A stretch of DNA of 64,000 bases from Cohnella laeviribosi DSM 21336 (GCF_000378425.1 NZ_KB899818.1:1-64000), one strand, 5' to 3'. Counted from the stretch's first letter, positions 32,250-44,571 are shown. Numbers and translations are program-made. The notes: generated by a model not told the origin, from the sequence alone.

Positions 32250-33503
32250 TTATCCGCGTCCGGTCAGCGTCAGCCACAGCAGGTACAACGCGCGCTTCGA
32301 CGCGCGCAGGCGAATCCCTTCGCGGTCGCCCGACAGCTGCAGCCGCTCCACCTTCGTCGGCCGCCCGCGCTCGGCGAGGCCGACGAACACGAGCCCGACC
32401 GGCTTGCCCTCGGCCGAAGCCGGCCCCGCCACGCCGGTGACCGATACCGCGAGGTCGGTATCCGCCGCGGCAAGCATGCCCTCGGCCATCGCCTTGGCCG
32501 TCTCGGCGCTGACCGCGCCCGGCGCATCGGGTCCCTCCAGCAGCTCCTGCGGCACGCCGAGCTGCTTATGCTTCACCGCGTTGCTGTAGCTGACAACGCC
32601 GCCGGCAAATACGTCCGCGCTGCCCGGCACGGTCGTCAGCATCGCCGCGATCATGCCGCCGGTGCAGCTCTCGGCGAGCGACACGGTGCGGCGCTGCTGC
32701 GCCAGCAGCCGCACGACCGCGGCTTCCAGCGCGATGTCCTCTTCCGCATACAGATAGCGGTCCGTCCGCCGCCGGATTTCCTGCAGCGTCGGCTCCATCC
32801 GGCGCGCCGCCTCTTCGGCGTCCGCCGCCTTCGTGGACACGCGGATCGCCACTTCCCCTTCCTTGGCGTAAGGCGCGATCGTCGGGTCCGTCTGCTCCCG
32901 GATCAGGTCGATCAGAAGCTCTTCCAGCGCCGATTCGCCGATGCCGCTGAATTTCAGGACGACCGAACGCAAAACGTTCGTTTCGCCCAGCAGCTTGCGC
33001 AACCAGGCGGAACCGTCGTTTTCGAACATCGGCTTCATTTCGCGGGGCGGCCCCGGAAGCAGCAGGTAATGCGTGCCGTCCGCCGACAGCGCGTTGCCGA
33101 CCGCAAGGCCGGTGTCGTTGCGCAGCGGCACGGCGCCCTCGATCAGCATCGCCTGGCGGCGGTTGCTCTCGACGAACGCCGCTTCCCGCCCGGCGAACAT
33201 CGATTCGATCTTCCGCATCGTCGGCTCGTGCAGCACGATTTTGCGGCCCAAATAAGAGGCGAGCGCATCCCGGGTCAGATCGTCCATCGTCGGGCCGAGA
33301 CCTCCGGTAAAGACGAGCAGGTCCGCCCTGCCGCGCGCCGTTTCGATCGCTTGGCGGATGCGGGCTTCGTTGTCGCCGACGACCGTCTGGTAATAAACGT
33401 CCACGCCCAATTCGGCCAAAGCCTGCGCCAGAAATTGCGCATTCGTGTTTACGATCTGGCCCAGAAGCAGTTCCGTGCCGACCGCGATAATTTCCGCTTT
33501 CAT
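32250..33503 (-). CDS. cinA: CinA, competence/damage-inducible protein with NMN deamidase domain
   Basis: CinA (417 residues) joins an N-terminal molybdopterin-binding-like COG1058 domain (ADP-ribose pyrophosphatase type; MKAEIIAVGTELLLGQIVNTNA, GGLGPTMDDLT) to a C-terminal PncC domain that deamidates nicotinamide mononucleotide (AESCTGGMIAAMLT, SVTGVAGP). ATG overlaps the pgsA stop by four bases (ATGA), so it is coupled to pgsA as in Bacillus. Confidence 0.95.
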   Translation of the reverse strand: MKAEIIAVGTELLLGQIVNTNAQFLAQALAELGVDVYYQTVVGDNEARIRQAIETARGRADLLVFTGGLGPTMDDLTRDALASYLGRKIVLHEPTMRKIESMFAGREAAFVESNRRQAMLIEGAVPLRNDTGLAVGNALSADGTHYLLLPGPPREMKPMFENDGSAWLRKLLGETNVLRSVVLKFSGIGESALEELLIDLIREQTDPTIAPYAKEGEVAIRVSTKAADAEEAARRMEPTLQEIRRRTDRYLYAEEDIALEAAVVRLLAQQRRTVSLAESCTGGMIAAMLTTVPGSADVFAGGVVSYSNAVKHKQLGVPQELLEGPDAPGAVSAETAKAMAEGMLAAADTDLAVSVTGVAGPASAEGKPVGLVFVGLAERGRPTKVERLQLSGDREGIRLRASKRALYLLWLTLTGRG

Positions 33504-34126
33504 CCGTCGCGCCGCACCTCTTTGCCCGCTCCGGAGGCAGGCGGATGGTCCGCCGGCGGATTGAGCAGGCTTTTGTTTTTAACGAAATAGTCGATACCCG
33601 AATAAATCGTGATCAGCACCGCCGCCCAGACGATAATCGTGTCCACCGGAATATGTAGGAACTCGAACGGGAAGTTGTTCAGCAGCAGCACCACGATCAT
33701 CGCAATCTGAATGGCCGTCTTCCACTTGCCCCATTTGCTGGCCGCCAGCACCACGCCTTCGAGCAGCGCCACTTGCCTTAAACCCGTAACCGCCCACTCG
33801 CGCGCAATGATGAAGATCGCGACCCAGGCGTCAAGCTTGCCCATTTCCACAAGCGAGATCAGAACGGCGGCCACGAGCAGCTTATCCGCAAGGGGATCCA
33901 GCAGCTTGCCGAGGTTGGTGACAATCTTGCGCTTGCGGGCGATATATCCGTCAAGCCCGTCCGTGCTGGCCGCGATTATAAAGAGAAGCAACGCGAATAT
34001 CTGATTGTACGAGATGGAATAGGTGCCGAGTGTAAGCGGGGAAACGTCCAGCCTGACCAGCAGGAAGAACGCCACGATCGGCACGAGAAAAATCCGTGCC
34101 AGCGTAATCCGATTGGCCAGGTTCAA
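33500..34126 (-). CDS. pgsA: Phosphatidylglycerophosphate synthase
   Basis: PgsA makes phosphatidylglycerophosphate from CDP-diacylglycerol and glycerol-3-phosphate. The 208-residue membrane protein carries the CDP-alcohol phosphotransferase motif (D-G-AR-G-D-D) as STDGLDGYIARKRK followed by TNLGKLLDPLADK. The start is a TTG with GGAGGAGG at 7 bases. It is the first gene of a pgsA-cinA unit. Confidence 0.95.
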   Translation of the reverse strand: MNLANRITLARIFLVPIVAFFLLVRLDVSPLTLGTYSISYNQIFALLLFIIAASTDGLDGYIARKRKIVTNLGKLLDPLADKLLVAAVLISLVEMGKLDAWVAIFIIAREWAVTGLRQVALLEGVVLAASKWGKWKTAIQIAMIVVLLLNNFPFEFLHIPVDTIIVWAAVLITIYSGIDYFVKNKSLLNPPADHPPASGAGKEVRRDG

Positions 34127-34341
34127 GCCGCTTCCTCCTCCCGCCGTTTGAGCCCGAAATCAAGCTTCATTCGATTCGATATCTCGCGCATCCGAATGCC
34201 TTCCCCCCTGTTGTGCCGTTCTGCCTTTCAATTCGAAACCAGTATAAACGAAGCCGCAACATGTGTCAAAAGAGCGACAGACGCTTCCCGCCGGCCGCTC
34301 CGGCCCGGAGGAAGCGCCGTTTGACGCGCGATGGAAGGCGC

Positions 34342-34833
34342 TTAACGGTAGTTGACGAACTGCAGCTCAAGCGGGAGATCCGCTCCCCTAAGCAGCGCGA
34401 TGACCGCCTGCAGATCGTCCTTGCTTTTGCCGGAAACGCGAATCTGGTCGCCCTGGATCTGGCTTTTGACTTTGATTTTCGAATCCCGGATCAACACGTT
34501 GATTTTCTTCGCGGATTCCTGATCGATGCCCTGCTTGAGCGTCACCGTTTGCCTGACCGTGCCTCCCGAAGCCGGTTCGATTTTCCCGTATTCCAGATTG
34601 CGGATCGGCACCCCGCGCTTGATCAGCTTCGACTGCAAAATGTCGATCACGCTTTTCAGCTTGTACTCGTCGTCGGAGACGATGACCAGCGACCGGTCCT
34701 CCAGCTTGATGCTGCTTTTGCTGCCTTTGAAATCGAAACGGTTTTCGATTTCCTTAAGCGCCTGGGTAACGGCATTGTTCACTTCCTGCAAATCCACTTT
34801 CGATACGATGTCAAACGAATATTCCGACGCCAT
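34342..34833 (-). CDS. YajQ-family nucleotide-binding protein
   Basis: The 163-residue protein ([20 protein letters not shown] to [11 protein letters not shown]) is a complete YajQ/UPF0234 member, two ferredoxin-like domains known to bind nucleotides, in some bacteria cyclic di-GMP. ATG at 34833 has AAAGGAAG upstream; the longer frame is discarded. A GC-rich hairpin (about 34270-34318) with TCTTTTG after it follows the stop. Its function here is unknown. Confidence 0.92.
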   Translation of the reverse strand: MASEYSFDIVSKVDLQEVNNAVTQALKEIENRFDFKGSKSSIKLEDRSLVIVSDDEYKLKSVIDILQSKLIKRGVPIRNLEYGKIEPASGGTVRQTVTLKQGIDQESAKKINVLIRDSKIKVKSQIQGDQIRVSGKSKDDLQAVIALLRGADLPLELQFVNYR

Positions 34834-34898
34834 CGATTCGACTTCCTTTCCTGTAAACCAAACTTTGTATCCTATTATAGCAGTTATCGCGAACGAAC

Positions 34899-34937
34899 CC
34901 AAAACAAAAGAGCCCCTTCACCAAGGGCCCCTTCGTT
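34899..34937 (-). terminator. Terminator of the small membrane protein gene
   Basis: AAGGGGCCCTT and AAGGGGCTCTT arms pair through their GGGGC/GCCCC segments 14 bases after the stop, followed by TTTTGTTTT on the minus strand. Confidence 0.8.
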
Positions 34938-34950
34938 TTGCCGTCTTTCT

Positions 34951-35118
34951 TCAGCTAGAGCGCGAGCGGGCCGGCTCCCGGAACATGTCCAAAATGCCGA
35001 GCACGATCCAGGCCAGCCCGAAACCGAGAATTCCGTTCCCCCAAGCACTTGGCGTCAAATACCAGCCGATCAGGCTGACGATGACGCCGATCCCGGTAAC
35101 GACCCAACTCGTTGCCAT
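34951..35118 (-). CDS. Small membrane protein, 55 residues
   Basis: The product has two hydrophobic helices (roughly residues 3-20 and 28-44: WVVTGIGVIVSLIGWYL and GILGFGLAWIVLGILDMF) and a short charged tail. ATG at 35118 lies 9 bases after GGAGG. A terminator follows. I recognise no named family; the two-helix form with a glycine-rich second segment is common in small Bacillales membrane proteins of unknown role. It lies between yajQ and rodZ. Confidence 0.75.
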   Translation of the reverse strand: MATSWVVTGIGVIVSLIGWYLTPSAWGNGILGFGLAWIVLGILDMFREPARSRSS

Positions 35119-35223
35119 ATATCCCGACCTCCGCGGTGCAAAATGAAAATACGTTAGTATCATAACCGCGGAGATGGCCGCTCATTCATGAAAACCCGAA
35201 TTCCGGCGCCGAAGACGGCGGCG

Positions 35224-36099
35224 CTATGCCGACGGTTCGGTCTCGGCGGCCGCCGGAGTGAATTGAAATTTGCGCGACCTCGGCGCGTCCGTATCGTCGA
35301 CCGCGACGCCGTCGATCGAGATCGACACCTTGGCGGCGCTGCCGACATTGACGTAGAACGGGCCGTCGATTTCGAAGGTCAGCGTTTGGTCTTTTCCGGG
35401 AGTCCCTTGGTAAATGTATTTCCCGTGGCGGTCGTTCTCCCGAACGCCTACCCAGCAATCCCCCGAAAACGCAAAGGAAAGAACGTGCGTGCCGGTGCCG
35501 GACACGTCGTAATAGTAGGTGCTCCCCGACTGCTTGGTGAGCGTCAGCGTCGTCGCGGACGGCGTCTCGCTCGGACTCGGCTCGGCCGAAGCCGATTGGG
35601 TCGGGGTCGGGGTCGCGGAGGGAGACGGCGAAACCGTCGACGAAGGCAGCGCGGTTTCGGACGTGATGTCTGTCGCGTTGTCCCGCTCCTCCGCGTCTTT
35701 GCCCGAATTGTTGACGTAGTATACGTACAGCAAGGCGATGATCAGCAGGGGAAACAGCCACATGACTGAATTGACCGCGATTTTCCCCCACCGGTCGCTA
35801 TGCGTAACGGATCGGCTTCTGGGTTTGAGCATCGGTTCGCTCGCCGCCGTTTCCTGGGAAGCCGTTTTCGGAAGCTCTTTATGGTACAGGCGAAGCACTT
35901 CTTCCGCGTCCAACCCGACCGTCTCCGCGTATGTTTTCACAAAAGCGCGCACGTAGAAAGAACCCGGCAGTACTTTGTAGTCTCCAGCCTCGATAGCTTC
36001 CAGATATCGTTTGCGGATTTTGGTCGCTTCCTGAATGTCATCGAGCGTATAGCCGTGCTGCTCTCTTGCCTTGCGCAGCAGCTGTCCCAAATCCGACAT
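35224..36099 (-). CDS. rodZ: RodZ-like cell-shape protein
   Basis: RodZ links MreB to the wall-synthesis machinery. The 291 residues follow its plan: a cytoplasmic HTH_25 domain (LGQLLRKAREQHGYTLDDI at the start), a membrane helix (about 108-128, VMWLFPLLIIALLYVYYV), an extracellular Ser/Thr/Pro linker and a C-terminal DUF4115 beta domain. ATG with GGAGGTGACAAC upstream. Its place between ymfK and pgsA matches ymfM (rodZ) in B. subtilis. Confidence 0.92.
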   Translation of the reverse strand: MSDLGQLLRKAREQHGYTLDDIQEATKIRKRYLEAIEAGDYKVLPGSFYVRAFVKTYAETVGLDAEEVLRLYHKELPKTASQETAASEPMLKPRSRSVTHSDRWGKIAVNSVMWLFPLLIIALLYVYYVNNSGKDAEERDNATDITSETALPSSTVSPSPSATPTPTQSASAEPSPSETPSATTLTLTKQSGSTYYYDVSGTGTHVLSFAFSGDCWVGVRENDRHGKYIYQGTPGKDQTLTFEIDGPFYVNVGSAAKVSISIDGVAVDDTDAPRSRKFQFTPAAAETEPSA

Positions 36100-36155
36100 G
36101 TTGTCACCTCCGTTATTTGATCTTTATTCGGCCAAGCGCTTGACCCGGCCGGTTG

Positions 36156-36926
36156 TCAGAAGCCGTCGTCCAATCCGGCGGTCGTAAAATTCTCGTATGT
36201 AATTTCCTCGTCCGGCGTATTGCGAAGCTCGATAATGCAATCGAAGAGGTCGTAGTCGAAATCGGACTCGCGGACGAAAATATCCGGATGCTCGATCACC
36301 TTGGTCGAGGGCATCGCCATAATTTCCTTCAGCAGGCTGTAATGCTTCTCGTTCGAACGGATCGTGCTGACGATGCCGTCGATAATGAACACGTTGTTCG
36401 GATTCGTCTCTTCTTCGGAAAGCTGGCTGCGCACCGTCTGGCGAAGCAGCGTGGAGGAGACGAACGTCCAGCGCTTGTTCGCGCACACGCTGCCGGCGAT
36501 GATGGACTCCGTCTTGCCGACGCGGGGCATGCCGCGAAGACCGATCGTCTGGTTGCCGTCGCGTTTGAACAATTCGCCGAGAAAATCGACGAGAAGCCCC
36601 AGCTCGTCCCGCGTAAAACGAAACGTCTTGCCGTCCGACGAATCCCGTTCGATGTAGCGCCCGTGGCGGATGGCCAAAATATCGGTAAGGCGGGGCGGTC
36701 GCAGCGTGATGAGCGAAATGTTTTCGACCTTTGCAAGCATGCGGCCCAGCAGTTCGATTTTTTCGTCGTCGTCCGTTTGCAGGAGCAATCCCCGCGTGCG
36801 GTCCTCAACCCCGTTGATCGTAATGATGTTCACTTCGAGCATGCCCAGCAATGAGGCCAAATCTCCTAAAAGTCCGGGACGGTTTTTATGAATTTTATAT
36901 TCCATGTACCATTGCTTTTTTTCCAT
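36156..36926 (-). CDS. ymfK: YmfK-family protein (DUF3388)
   Basis: The 256-residue protein starts with an ACT-like domain (WYMEYKIHKNRPGLLGDLAS, to about residue 75) followed by a DUF3388 domain containing GMPRVGKTES, which looks like a P-loop variant, and VFIIDGIVSTIR like a Walker B strand. ATG at 36926 after GAGG is chosen over a longer frame. It is the counterpart of B. subtilis ymfK by place and layout. Its biochemical function is not known. Confidence 0.88.
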   Translation of the reverse strand: MEKKQWYMEYKIHKNRPGLLGDLASLLGMLEVNIITINGVEDRTRGLLLQTDDDEKIELLGRMLAKVENISLITLRPPRLTDILAIRHGRYIERDSSDGKTFRFTRDELGLLVDFLGELFKRDGNQTIGLRGMPRVGKTESIIAGSVCANKRWTFVSSTLLRQTVRSQLSEEETNPNNVFIIDGIVSTIRSNEKHYSLLKEIMAMPSTKVIEHPDIFVRESDFDYDLFDCIIELRNTPDEEITYENFTTAGLDDGF

Positions 36927-37070
36927 TAAGCGCACCTCTGCCGGCCGGGGCAAAAATCGGGTTCCCCCGCCTACTTTGTATTCTACAAGACTCGTCAATC
37001 TCCTGCAAAATTCCGGGGCAAGAATGCGTCTAAAGTCCCAGATTTCACGGGTATTGAAACGTCAACTCCA

Positions 37071-37102
37071 AACGGCCCCGCCGGAAAGACGGCGGAGCCG
37101 TT
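37071..37102 (-). terminator. Hairpin between ymfJ and ymfK
   Basis: AACGGC...CCGCCG and CGGCGG...GCCGTT pair with single mismatched bases; the following TTTGGAG is a poor U-tract. The stretch 36927-37167 shows nothing else. Confidence 0.5.
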
Positions 37103-37167
37103 GATGAAGCTTTCTCATTCGTCGTTCAATCCATTTGGACGAACGAAACGCCGCTTGGGTTGCATTT

Positions 37168-37419
37168 TTAGCTGCGGTTGGCCAATTTTACCATCAAACG
37201 GGCGATCGTCTTGCGTTCGGATTCGTCCCCGACTTCCCACAGATCCTTCAGAACGCGTTCCTCGTCGTTTTGCGGATCGACCTTACTTTCGAGAAATTCC
37301 CCGATCTCGTACGCAAGCTTCGCGATCGCTTCCTCGCTGATGCCCATATTTTTGGCGGCTTCCACCCGGTCGCCCAAAAACTTTTTCCAGGTTTCAAAGT
37401 TGCTCAATACGGTCGACAT
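37168..37419 (-). CDS. ymfJ: YmfJ-family small protein (DUF3243)
   Basis: The 83-residue helical, charged protein (MSTVLSNFETWKKFLGDRVE...) belongs to DUF3243, as B. subtilis YmfJ, and stands at the same place after ymfI. AGGAGG lies 6 bases before the ATG. The role is unknown. Confidence 0.9.
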   Translation of the reverse strand: MSTVLSNFETWKKFLGDRVEAAKNMGISEEAIAKLAYEIGEFLESKVDPQNDEERVLKDLWEVGDESERKTIARLMVKLANRS

Positions 37420-37513
37420 CGCTCAGCCTCCTGCCTGATTGGAATGAATGCTACAGCGAATAATATGTCCAGCGCGCCAAACCCGTATGCGCTCCATCCC
37501 CTGCGCAAACTTG

Positions 37514-38287
37514 TCAAACCATCCAGCCGCCGGAGAGGCTGATCACCTGGCCGGTCACGTAACCGGCTTCTTCCGAAACGAGATAGCGCACCAGCTCCGC
37601 CACTTCCTCCGGCCGGGCCAGCCTGCCGAGCGGAATGTCCCGGATCAGTTCGGCCTTTTCCTCGGGCGAAAGCGAAGCGAGCATGTCCGTGTCGACCGCG
37701 CCGGGAGCGACCGCGTTGACCGTCACGCCGAACGCGGCCATTTCCCTGGCGAGCGCCTTGGCGAAGCTGTTCAGGCCGCCTTTGGCGGCGGAATAGGCGA
37801 CTTCGCCGGCGGCGCCCGTGATCCCCCAAATGCTGGACAGAAACACGAACCTTCCCCTCCGGTTCCACGCCATTCCGGGCCCGAACAGCTTGGCGAGCCA
37901 ATACGCCGATTTCAGGTGGACGTCAAAGAGCTCATCCCACGCCGTTTCCTCCGTATCGTCAAGCAACCGGTAATAAGCGGTGCCGGCGCAATGCACCACG
38001 ATGTCCGGCATCAGACCTTCCCGCTCCAGCTCGTCTTTAAGCCGTTTCAACGCGTCGCCGGAACGGACGTCGGCCCGGACGGCAGCCGAGCGTTTCGCCC
38101 CCAGTCGCCGGCATTCGTCTGCGACTTGCTCGGCCAAATCCAGCGCCGTGCGGCAGTGAACCGCCACGTCGATGCCGTCCGCCGCAAGCCGCCGCGCAAC
38201 CGCCGCCCCGATGCCGCGCGACGAGCCCGTCACCAACGCGGTCCGCAAAGCGCCGAGCGGAAGGGAACGCGCCTGCCCCGCGGTCAC
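37514..38287 (-). CDS. ymfI: EF-P 5-aminopentanone reductase (YmfI, SDR)
   Basis: In B. subtilis YmfI reduces the aminopentanone group on elongation factor P to 5-aminopentanol, needed for translation of proline runs and swarming. The 257-residue short-chain dehydrogenase has TGSSRGIGAAVARRLA (cofactor), NAG-like HCAGTAYY, and the catalytic S...YSAAKGG. GTG start at 38287 overlaps the ymfH stop (GTGA). It is FabG-like in sequence; the EF-P role is assigned from the conserved ymfF-ymfH-ymfI order. Confidence 0.88.
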   Translation of the reverse strand: MTAGQARSLPLGALRTALVTGSSRGIGAAVARRLAADGIDVAVHCRTALDLAEQVADECRRLGAKRSAAVRADVRSGDALKRLKDELEREGLMPDIVVHCAGTAYYRLLDDTEETAWDELFDVHLKSAYWLAKLFGPGMAWNRRGRFVFLSSIWGITGAAGEVAYSAAKGGLNSFAKALAREMAAFGVTVNAVAPGAVDTDMLASLSPEEKAELIRDIPLGRLARPEEVAELVRYLVSEEAGYVTGQVISLSGGWMV

Positions 38288-39570
38288 ACCGCATCGCTCC
38301 GGACGACGGCAACGGCAAGCCGGTCCGCGTTCACATGCTCGCGCAGACGGGCGTTCACGTCGCCCGGCGTCAAGCTTTCGTACAGGCCGACCAGCTCGAA
38401 AAAGTCGCCGCCGTTCAAGCGGTAGCGCGTAAACTCGTTGGCGATGGCTTCGGGGCTGTTCAGCATGCGGAGATACGCGCCGATCCGTTTCCGTCTGGCC
38501 CGCTCGAATTCGGCTTCGGCGACGCCCTTTTGCGCCGCTTCTTCCAGCGCTGCCGTCACTTTGGCGACAAGGGCGTCCGGATCTCTTGTATCGCCGCCGA
38601 TGACGGAGAACGAATAGCCGGAACCCGTATTGAATTCGTAGCCGAAACCGTCGGAAATCAGATTCGCTTCGTACAGCTCCTGGTACAGAGACGAACTGGG
38701 ACCAAGCAAAATATCGAACATCAGCCGGGTCACCAGTTCCCGCCGGATCGCGCCACTTCCGTCCCGGGGAGCCGGCTCTTCCTTATAGCCGAACAGGCAT
38801 TTGGGAAGGGAAACGGGCAGCCGGATCTCCTTCCGCTTCTCCCGCACCTGAAGAGGTTCCTCCTCGAAGATCCGCTCGACCGGACCGGCCTCGGGGAATG
38901 TTTTGGCCGCCTGGTTGGCTTTGACCAGCTCCAGCGTCGCCTCGCCGTCGACGCCGCCCACGACGAAAAGCGTCATATTGGACGGATGGTAAAACGTCCG
39001 GTAGCAGTCGTACAGCATTTCCTTCGTGATGGACCGGACCGATTGCTCCGTGCCGGCAATGTCGATATGGACGGGATGGACGCTGTACAGCGCTTCGATC
39101 AGGCCGTAATAGACGCGCCAGTCCGGATTGTCCCTGTACATGTTGATTTCCTGCACGATAATGCCTTTTTCTTTTTCCACGTTGGCATCGGTAAAATAAG
39201 GATTCTGGACGAAATCGAGCAGCGTTGCGAGATTCGCTTCGATGTTGCGGGTGGCGCTGAACAAATACACCGTCCGGTCAAAACTCGTAAAGGCGTTGGC
39301 CGAAGCCCCCTGGGATGCGAACGTGGCAAAAATGTCGCCTTCCGGCTCCTCAAACATTTTATGCTCGAGGAAGTGAGCGATGCCGTCCGGCACCCGGATC
39401 TCCTCGCCCCCCGCAGGACGAAAACGGTTGTCGATCGAACCGTAGCGGGTCGTAAAGGTGGCGTACGTCTTCGTAAATCCGGGCTTCGGCAGCACAAACA
39501 CGTCGAGGCCGTTGTCCAGCTTCTCGTAATAAAGCGTCTCCTGAAGCTTGTCGTACCGTTTAGTCGCCAT
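38284..39570 (-). CDS. ymfH: YmfH, M16-family peptidase-like, EF-P modification-associated
   Basis: The 428-residue protein belongs to the M16 (pitrilysin) family. The inverted zinc motif HxxEH is present as HFLEHKMFE, with a downstream Glu about 76 residues later (ALYSV region), so it may be an active peptidase. Genetic data in Bacillus link YmfF and YmfH to EF-P 5-aminopentanol modification, with ymfI. It overlaps ymfF by 11 bases and ymfI by 4. Confidence 0.9.
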   Translation of the reverse strand: MATKRYDKLQETLYYEKLDNGLDVFVLPKPGFTKTYATFTTRYGSIDNRFRPAGGEEIRVPDGIAHFLEHKMFEEPEGDIFATFASQGASANAFTSFDRTVYLFSATRNIEANLATLLDFVQNPYFTDANVEKEKGIIVQEINMYRDNPDWRVYYGLIEALYSVHPVHIDIAGTEQSVRSITKEMLYDCYRTFYHPSNMTLFVVGGVDGEATLELVKANQAAKTFPEAGPVERIFEEEPLQVREKRKEIRLPVSLPKCLFGYKEEPAPRDGSGAIRRELVTRLMFDILLGPSSSLYQELYEANLISDGFGYEFNTGSGYSFSVIGGDTRDPDALVAKVTAALEEAAQKGVAEAEFERARRKRIGAYLRMLNSPEAIANEFTRYRLNGGDFFELVGLYESLTPGDVNARLREHVNADRLAVAVVRSDAV

Positions 39571-40855
39571 CGCCGCTTCCTCCTTTCCGGTCCCGCAGGA
39601 AATAGATCGTATCGAGTTCGACGCTTTGCGCGACCTCGGCCACCCGCTCCGGGGTCACCGCCTCGAGCTCTTCGAGCAGGCTGTCCCCGTTCCGGTCGGT
39701 TCCGGCGAGCACGTTGTTGAAATCGAACGAGATGCGTTCGAACGCGGAGTCCTGCAGTTCCCGAAGCTGGTTGGCCAGCATCGCTTTCGTCCGCAACAGG
39801 TCCGCTTCGCCGATTTCGCCGCGGCGCATCGAGGCGAGCTGCTCCCGAATGATGCCGACCGCCTTCTCGTAGTTTCCGATCTCGATGCCGGACTGAATCG
39901 TAAGCAGCCCCTTGTGCCCGTCCAGACGGGAAGAGGCGTAATAGGCGAGGCTCGCTTTTTCCCGTACGTTGACAAACAGCTTGGAGTGCGGGAAAGCGCC
40001 GAGCAGCCCGTTATACATAAGCAGTGCCGGGTACCGCTCGTCTCCGAAGCTGATGCCGGTCGTAAGCCCCATATTCAGTTTGCCTTGGCCGACATCCAGC
40101 CGTTCGACAACCGTCTGCGGCTCGTTTCTCGCCTTCCGGAGGCGCGGAGGCGCATAAGACGACGGAGAGCCGCCCGAAAGCTTGAACGCCGCTTCCGCGA
40201 GCGGCTCGACTTCCTCCAGCGTCGTGTCGCCCGATACGTACAAGTCAAGCACGGCATCGTTCAACCAGTTTCGGTAAGCCTCGTAGAGTTTTTCGGCGTC
40301 GAGGCCGTCCAGATCGTCCTTTCGTCCGAGCGCCGGGAGCCGGTACGGTTCGTCCTTGCACATTTCCTCGACGCACCGTTCGGCGGCATAGCGGATTTTA
40401 TCGTTGACTATGGCTTCGATCCGCTTGCGCACCGTCGTTTTTTCGGCTTCCACGTAACGGGAACGAAAGCGTCCCTCCTCCAGCGCGGGAGAGGTCAGCA
40501 CTTCGCCGAGAAAATCGACCGCTTCCTTCAGGAGCGGCTGCCTGGAAGACACGAAGCGGTCGTTGATGATATCCAGCTTGAACTGCACGATCTGAAAATC
40601 GCCGCGCTTATAGATGTCGAATCCGAAGCCCGCTCCGTACAGATCGTCCAGCCGCTCGCGGAAGGAGATCGTCTCCGGATACGATGCGGTGCCCCGGCGC
40701 AGCACAAAAGGGGTGAGCGCTACCGGCGTCACCCTCGATTCGGTTAACGGAATTCCGACGAACAACGACAATGCAAAGGTCTTGAATCGTTTGGTCGGCA
40801 GCACGTGAAGCCGCAGCCGTCCCAAGCGTCCCCGCTGGAAATTTTCCGTAGACAA
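39560..40855 (-). CDS. ymfF: YmfF, inactive M16-like partner of YmfH
   Basis: The 431-residue protein has the M16 fold (two related halves) but no HxxEH motif in its N-terminal part, so it is the non-catalytic partner expected to dimerise with YmfH. TTG start at 40855 is 9 bases after AAAGGGG. It is the first gene of the ymfF-ymfH-ymfI unit and lies downstream of sleB on the same strand. Confidence 0.9.
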   Translation of the reverse strand: MSTENFQRGRLGRLRLHVLPTKRFKTFALSLFVGIPLTESRVTPVALTPFVLRRGTASYPETISFRERLDDLYGAGFGFDIYKRGDFQIVQFKLDIINDRFVSSRQPLLKEAVDFLGEVLTSPALEEGRFRSRYVEAEKTTVRKRIEAIVNDKIRYAAERCVEEMCKDEPYRLPALGRKDDLDGLDAEKLYEAYRNWLNDAVLDLYVSGDTTLEEVEPLAEAAFKLSGGSPSSYAPPRLRKARNEPQTVVERLDVGQGKLNMGLTTGISFGDERYPALLMYNGLLGAFPHSKLFVNVREKASLAYYASSRLDGHKGLLTIQSGIEIGNYEKAVGIIREQLASMRRGEIGEADLLRTKAMLANQLRELQDSAFERISFDFNNVLAGTDRNGDSLLEELEAVTPERVAEVAQSVELDTIYFLRDRKGGSGDGD

Positions 40856-40950
40856 GGCATCATACCCCTTTGGCTCTTTTCCGATTCAGCCCCATTCTAA
40901 CCGATGGCCCATTTGGAAGCAAATCCTTTCCAGCGATTCAAAGCGTTTTT

Positions 40951-41718
40951 TTATCGACAGAAGATATGCCTCCCGATCGTCTTGTACTGCGGCCGGGTCC
41001 AAATCCATTTGGAAGTGGCGGTCGCCGGGTTGAAATAATACAGGCAGCCGTCGACCGGGTCCCAGCCGCTGACCGCGTCCTTAACCGCCTTGTAGGCCGT
41101 TTCGTTCGGTTCCAGGTAAATTTGCCCGTCCGCGACCGCGGTAAAAGCGCCCGGCTGAAAGATTACGCCGGAAACCGTGTTGGGAAACTCGGGAGACCGT
41201 ACCCGGTTCAAAATAACGGCCGCAACCGCAACCTGGCCTTCGTACGGCTCGCCCCGGGCTTCGCCGTAAACGGCGTTCGCCATAATCTTCAGATCGCTGG
41301 CGGACAGACCGAGATTGTTGGAAGCCGGCAGATCCTCGTTTCGCGCCGGCGCATTGCCTCCTCCGCCCGTGGCGGAACGGGGCAGATCCTCCGCTGTCGG
41401 CTTCCAGTCCTTGGTCGCCTGCCACAGCTTCAGCTTCGTTTTCGCGCCGACAATTCCGTCGGCTTTCATGCCGAATTTCCATTGAAACCATTTGACCGAA
41501 TTCAGCGTTACCGGCCCGAACTGGCCGTCCACCTTGCCGCTGTAGTAGCCGAGATATTTCAGCCGTCCCTGCAATTCATATACGTCCTTGCCCGACGCGC
41601 CCTGCTTGAGTACCGCCTCTCCAAACGTATCCACCGAGTGCTTGGAGTTTTCCAGCGTGTACAGCCCCAGCAGGCCGAGCACGACGCATAGCGATAATAC
41701 CACCAGTCGATAGCCCAT
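40951..41718 (-). CDS. sleB: Spore cortex-lytic enzyme SleB
   Basis: SleB is a lytic transglycosylase that degrades spore cortex peptidoglycan during germination. The 255 residues contain an N-terminal hydrophobic export segment, a peptidoglycan-binding domain (VYELQGRLKYLGYYSGKVDG...FGPVTLNSV, about 35-100), a Gly/Asn-rich linker and the Hydrolase_2 catalytic domain (LKIMANAVYGEARGEPYEGQ with the catalytic Glu). ATG at 41718 is preferred; a TTG two codons earlier is closer to AAAGGCG. CwlJ-like proteins lack the binding domain, which favours SleB. Confidence 0.87.
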   Translation of the reverse strand: MGYRLVVLSLCVVLGLLGLYTLENSKHSVDTFGEAVLKQGASGKDVYELQGRLKYLGYYSGKVDGQFGPVTLNSVKWFQWKFGMKADGIVGAKTKLKLWQATKDWKPTAEDLPRSATGGGGNAPARNEDLPASNNLGLSASDLKIMANAVYGEARGEPYEGQVAVAAVILNRVRSPEFPNTVSGVIFQPGAFTAVADGQIYLEPNETAYKAVKDAVSGWDPVDGCLYYFNPATATSKWIWTRPQYKTIGRHIFCR

Positions 41719-41845
41719 GACCAAGTCACGCCTTTCCCAGTCGATTGATGCTGCCGCGAACGGCGCATTCACTGTCGTTAGTATGAGAAAGGGAAGCTTC
41801 GGTTATACGCCGATTCTGGCTATGGAGGGATTCCTTCTTTTCCGA

Positions 41846-41882
41846 ACAAAAACAACCCTGCGGTGTCAAAATCCGCAAGGTT
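41846..41882 (-). terminator. Terminator of the ftsK/spoIIIE gene
   Basis: AACCTTGCGG and CCGCAGGGTT pair (one mismatch) around a 9-base loop, followed by GTTTTTGTT on the minus strand, 13 bases after the stop. Confidence 0.85.
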
Positions 41883-41894
41883 GCGTGAAGGCGC

Positions 41895-44549
<2,655 letters not shown>

Positions 44550-44571
44550 GCGCGCCACCTCCCGGTACACC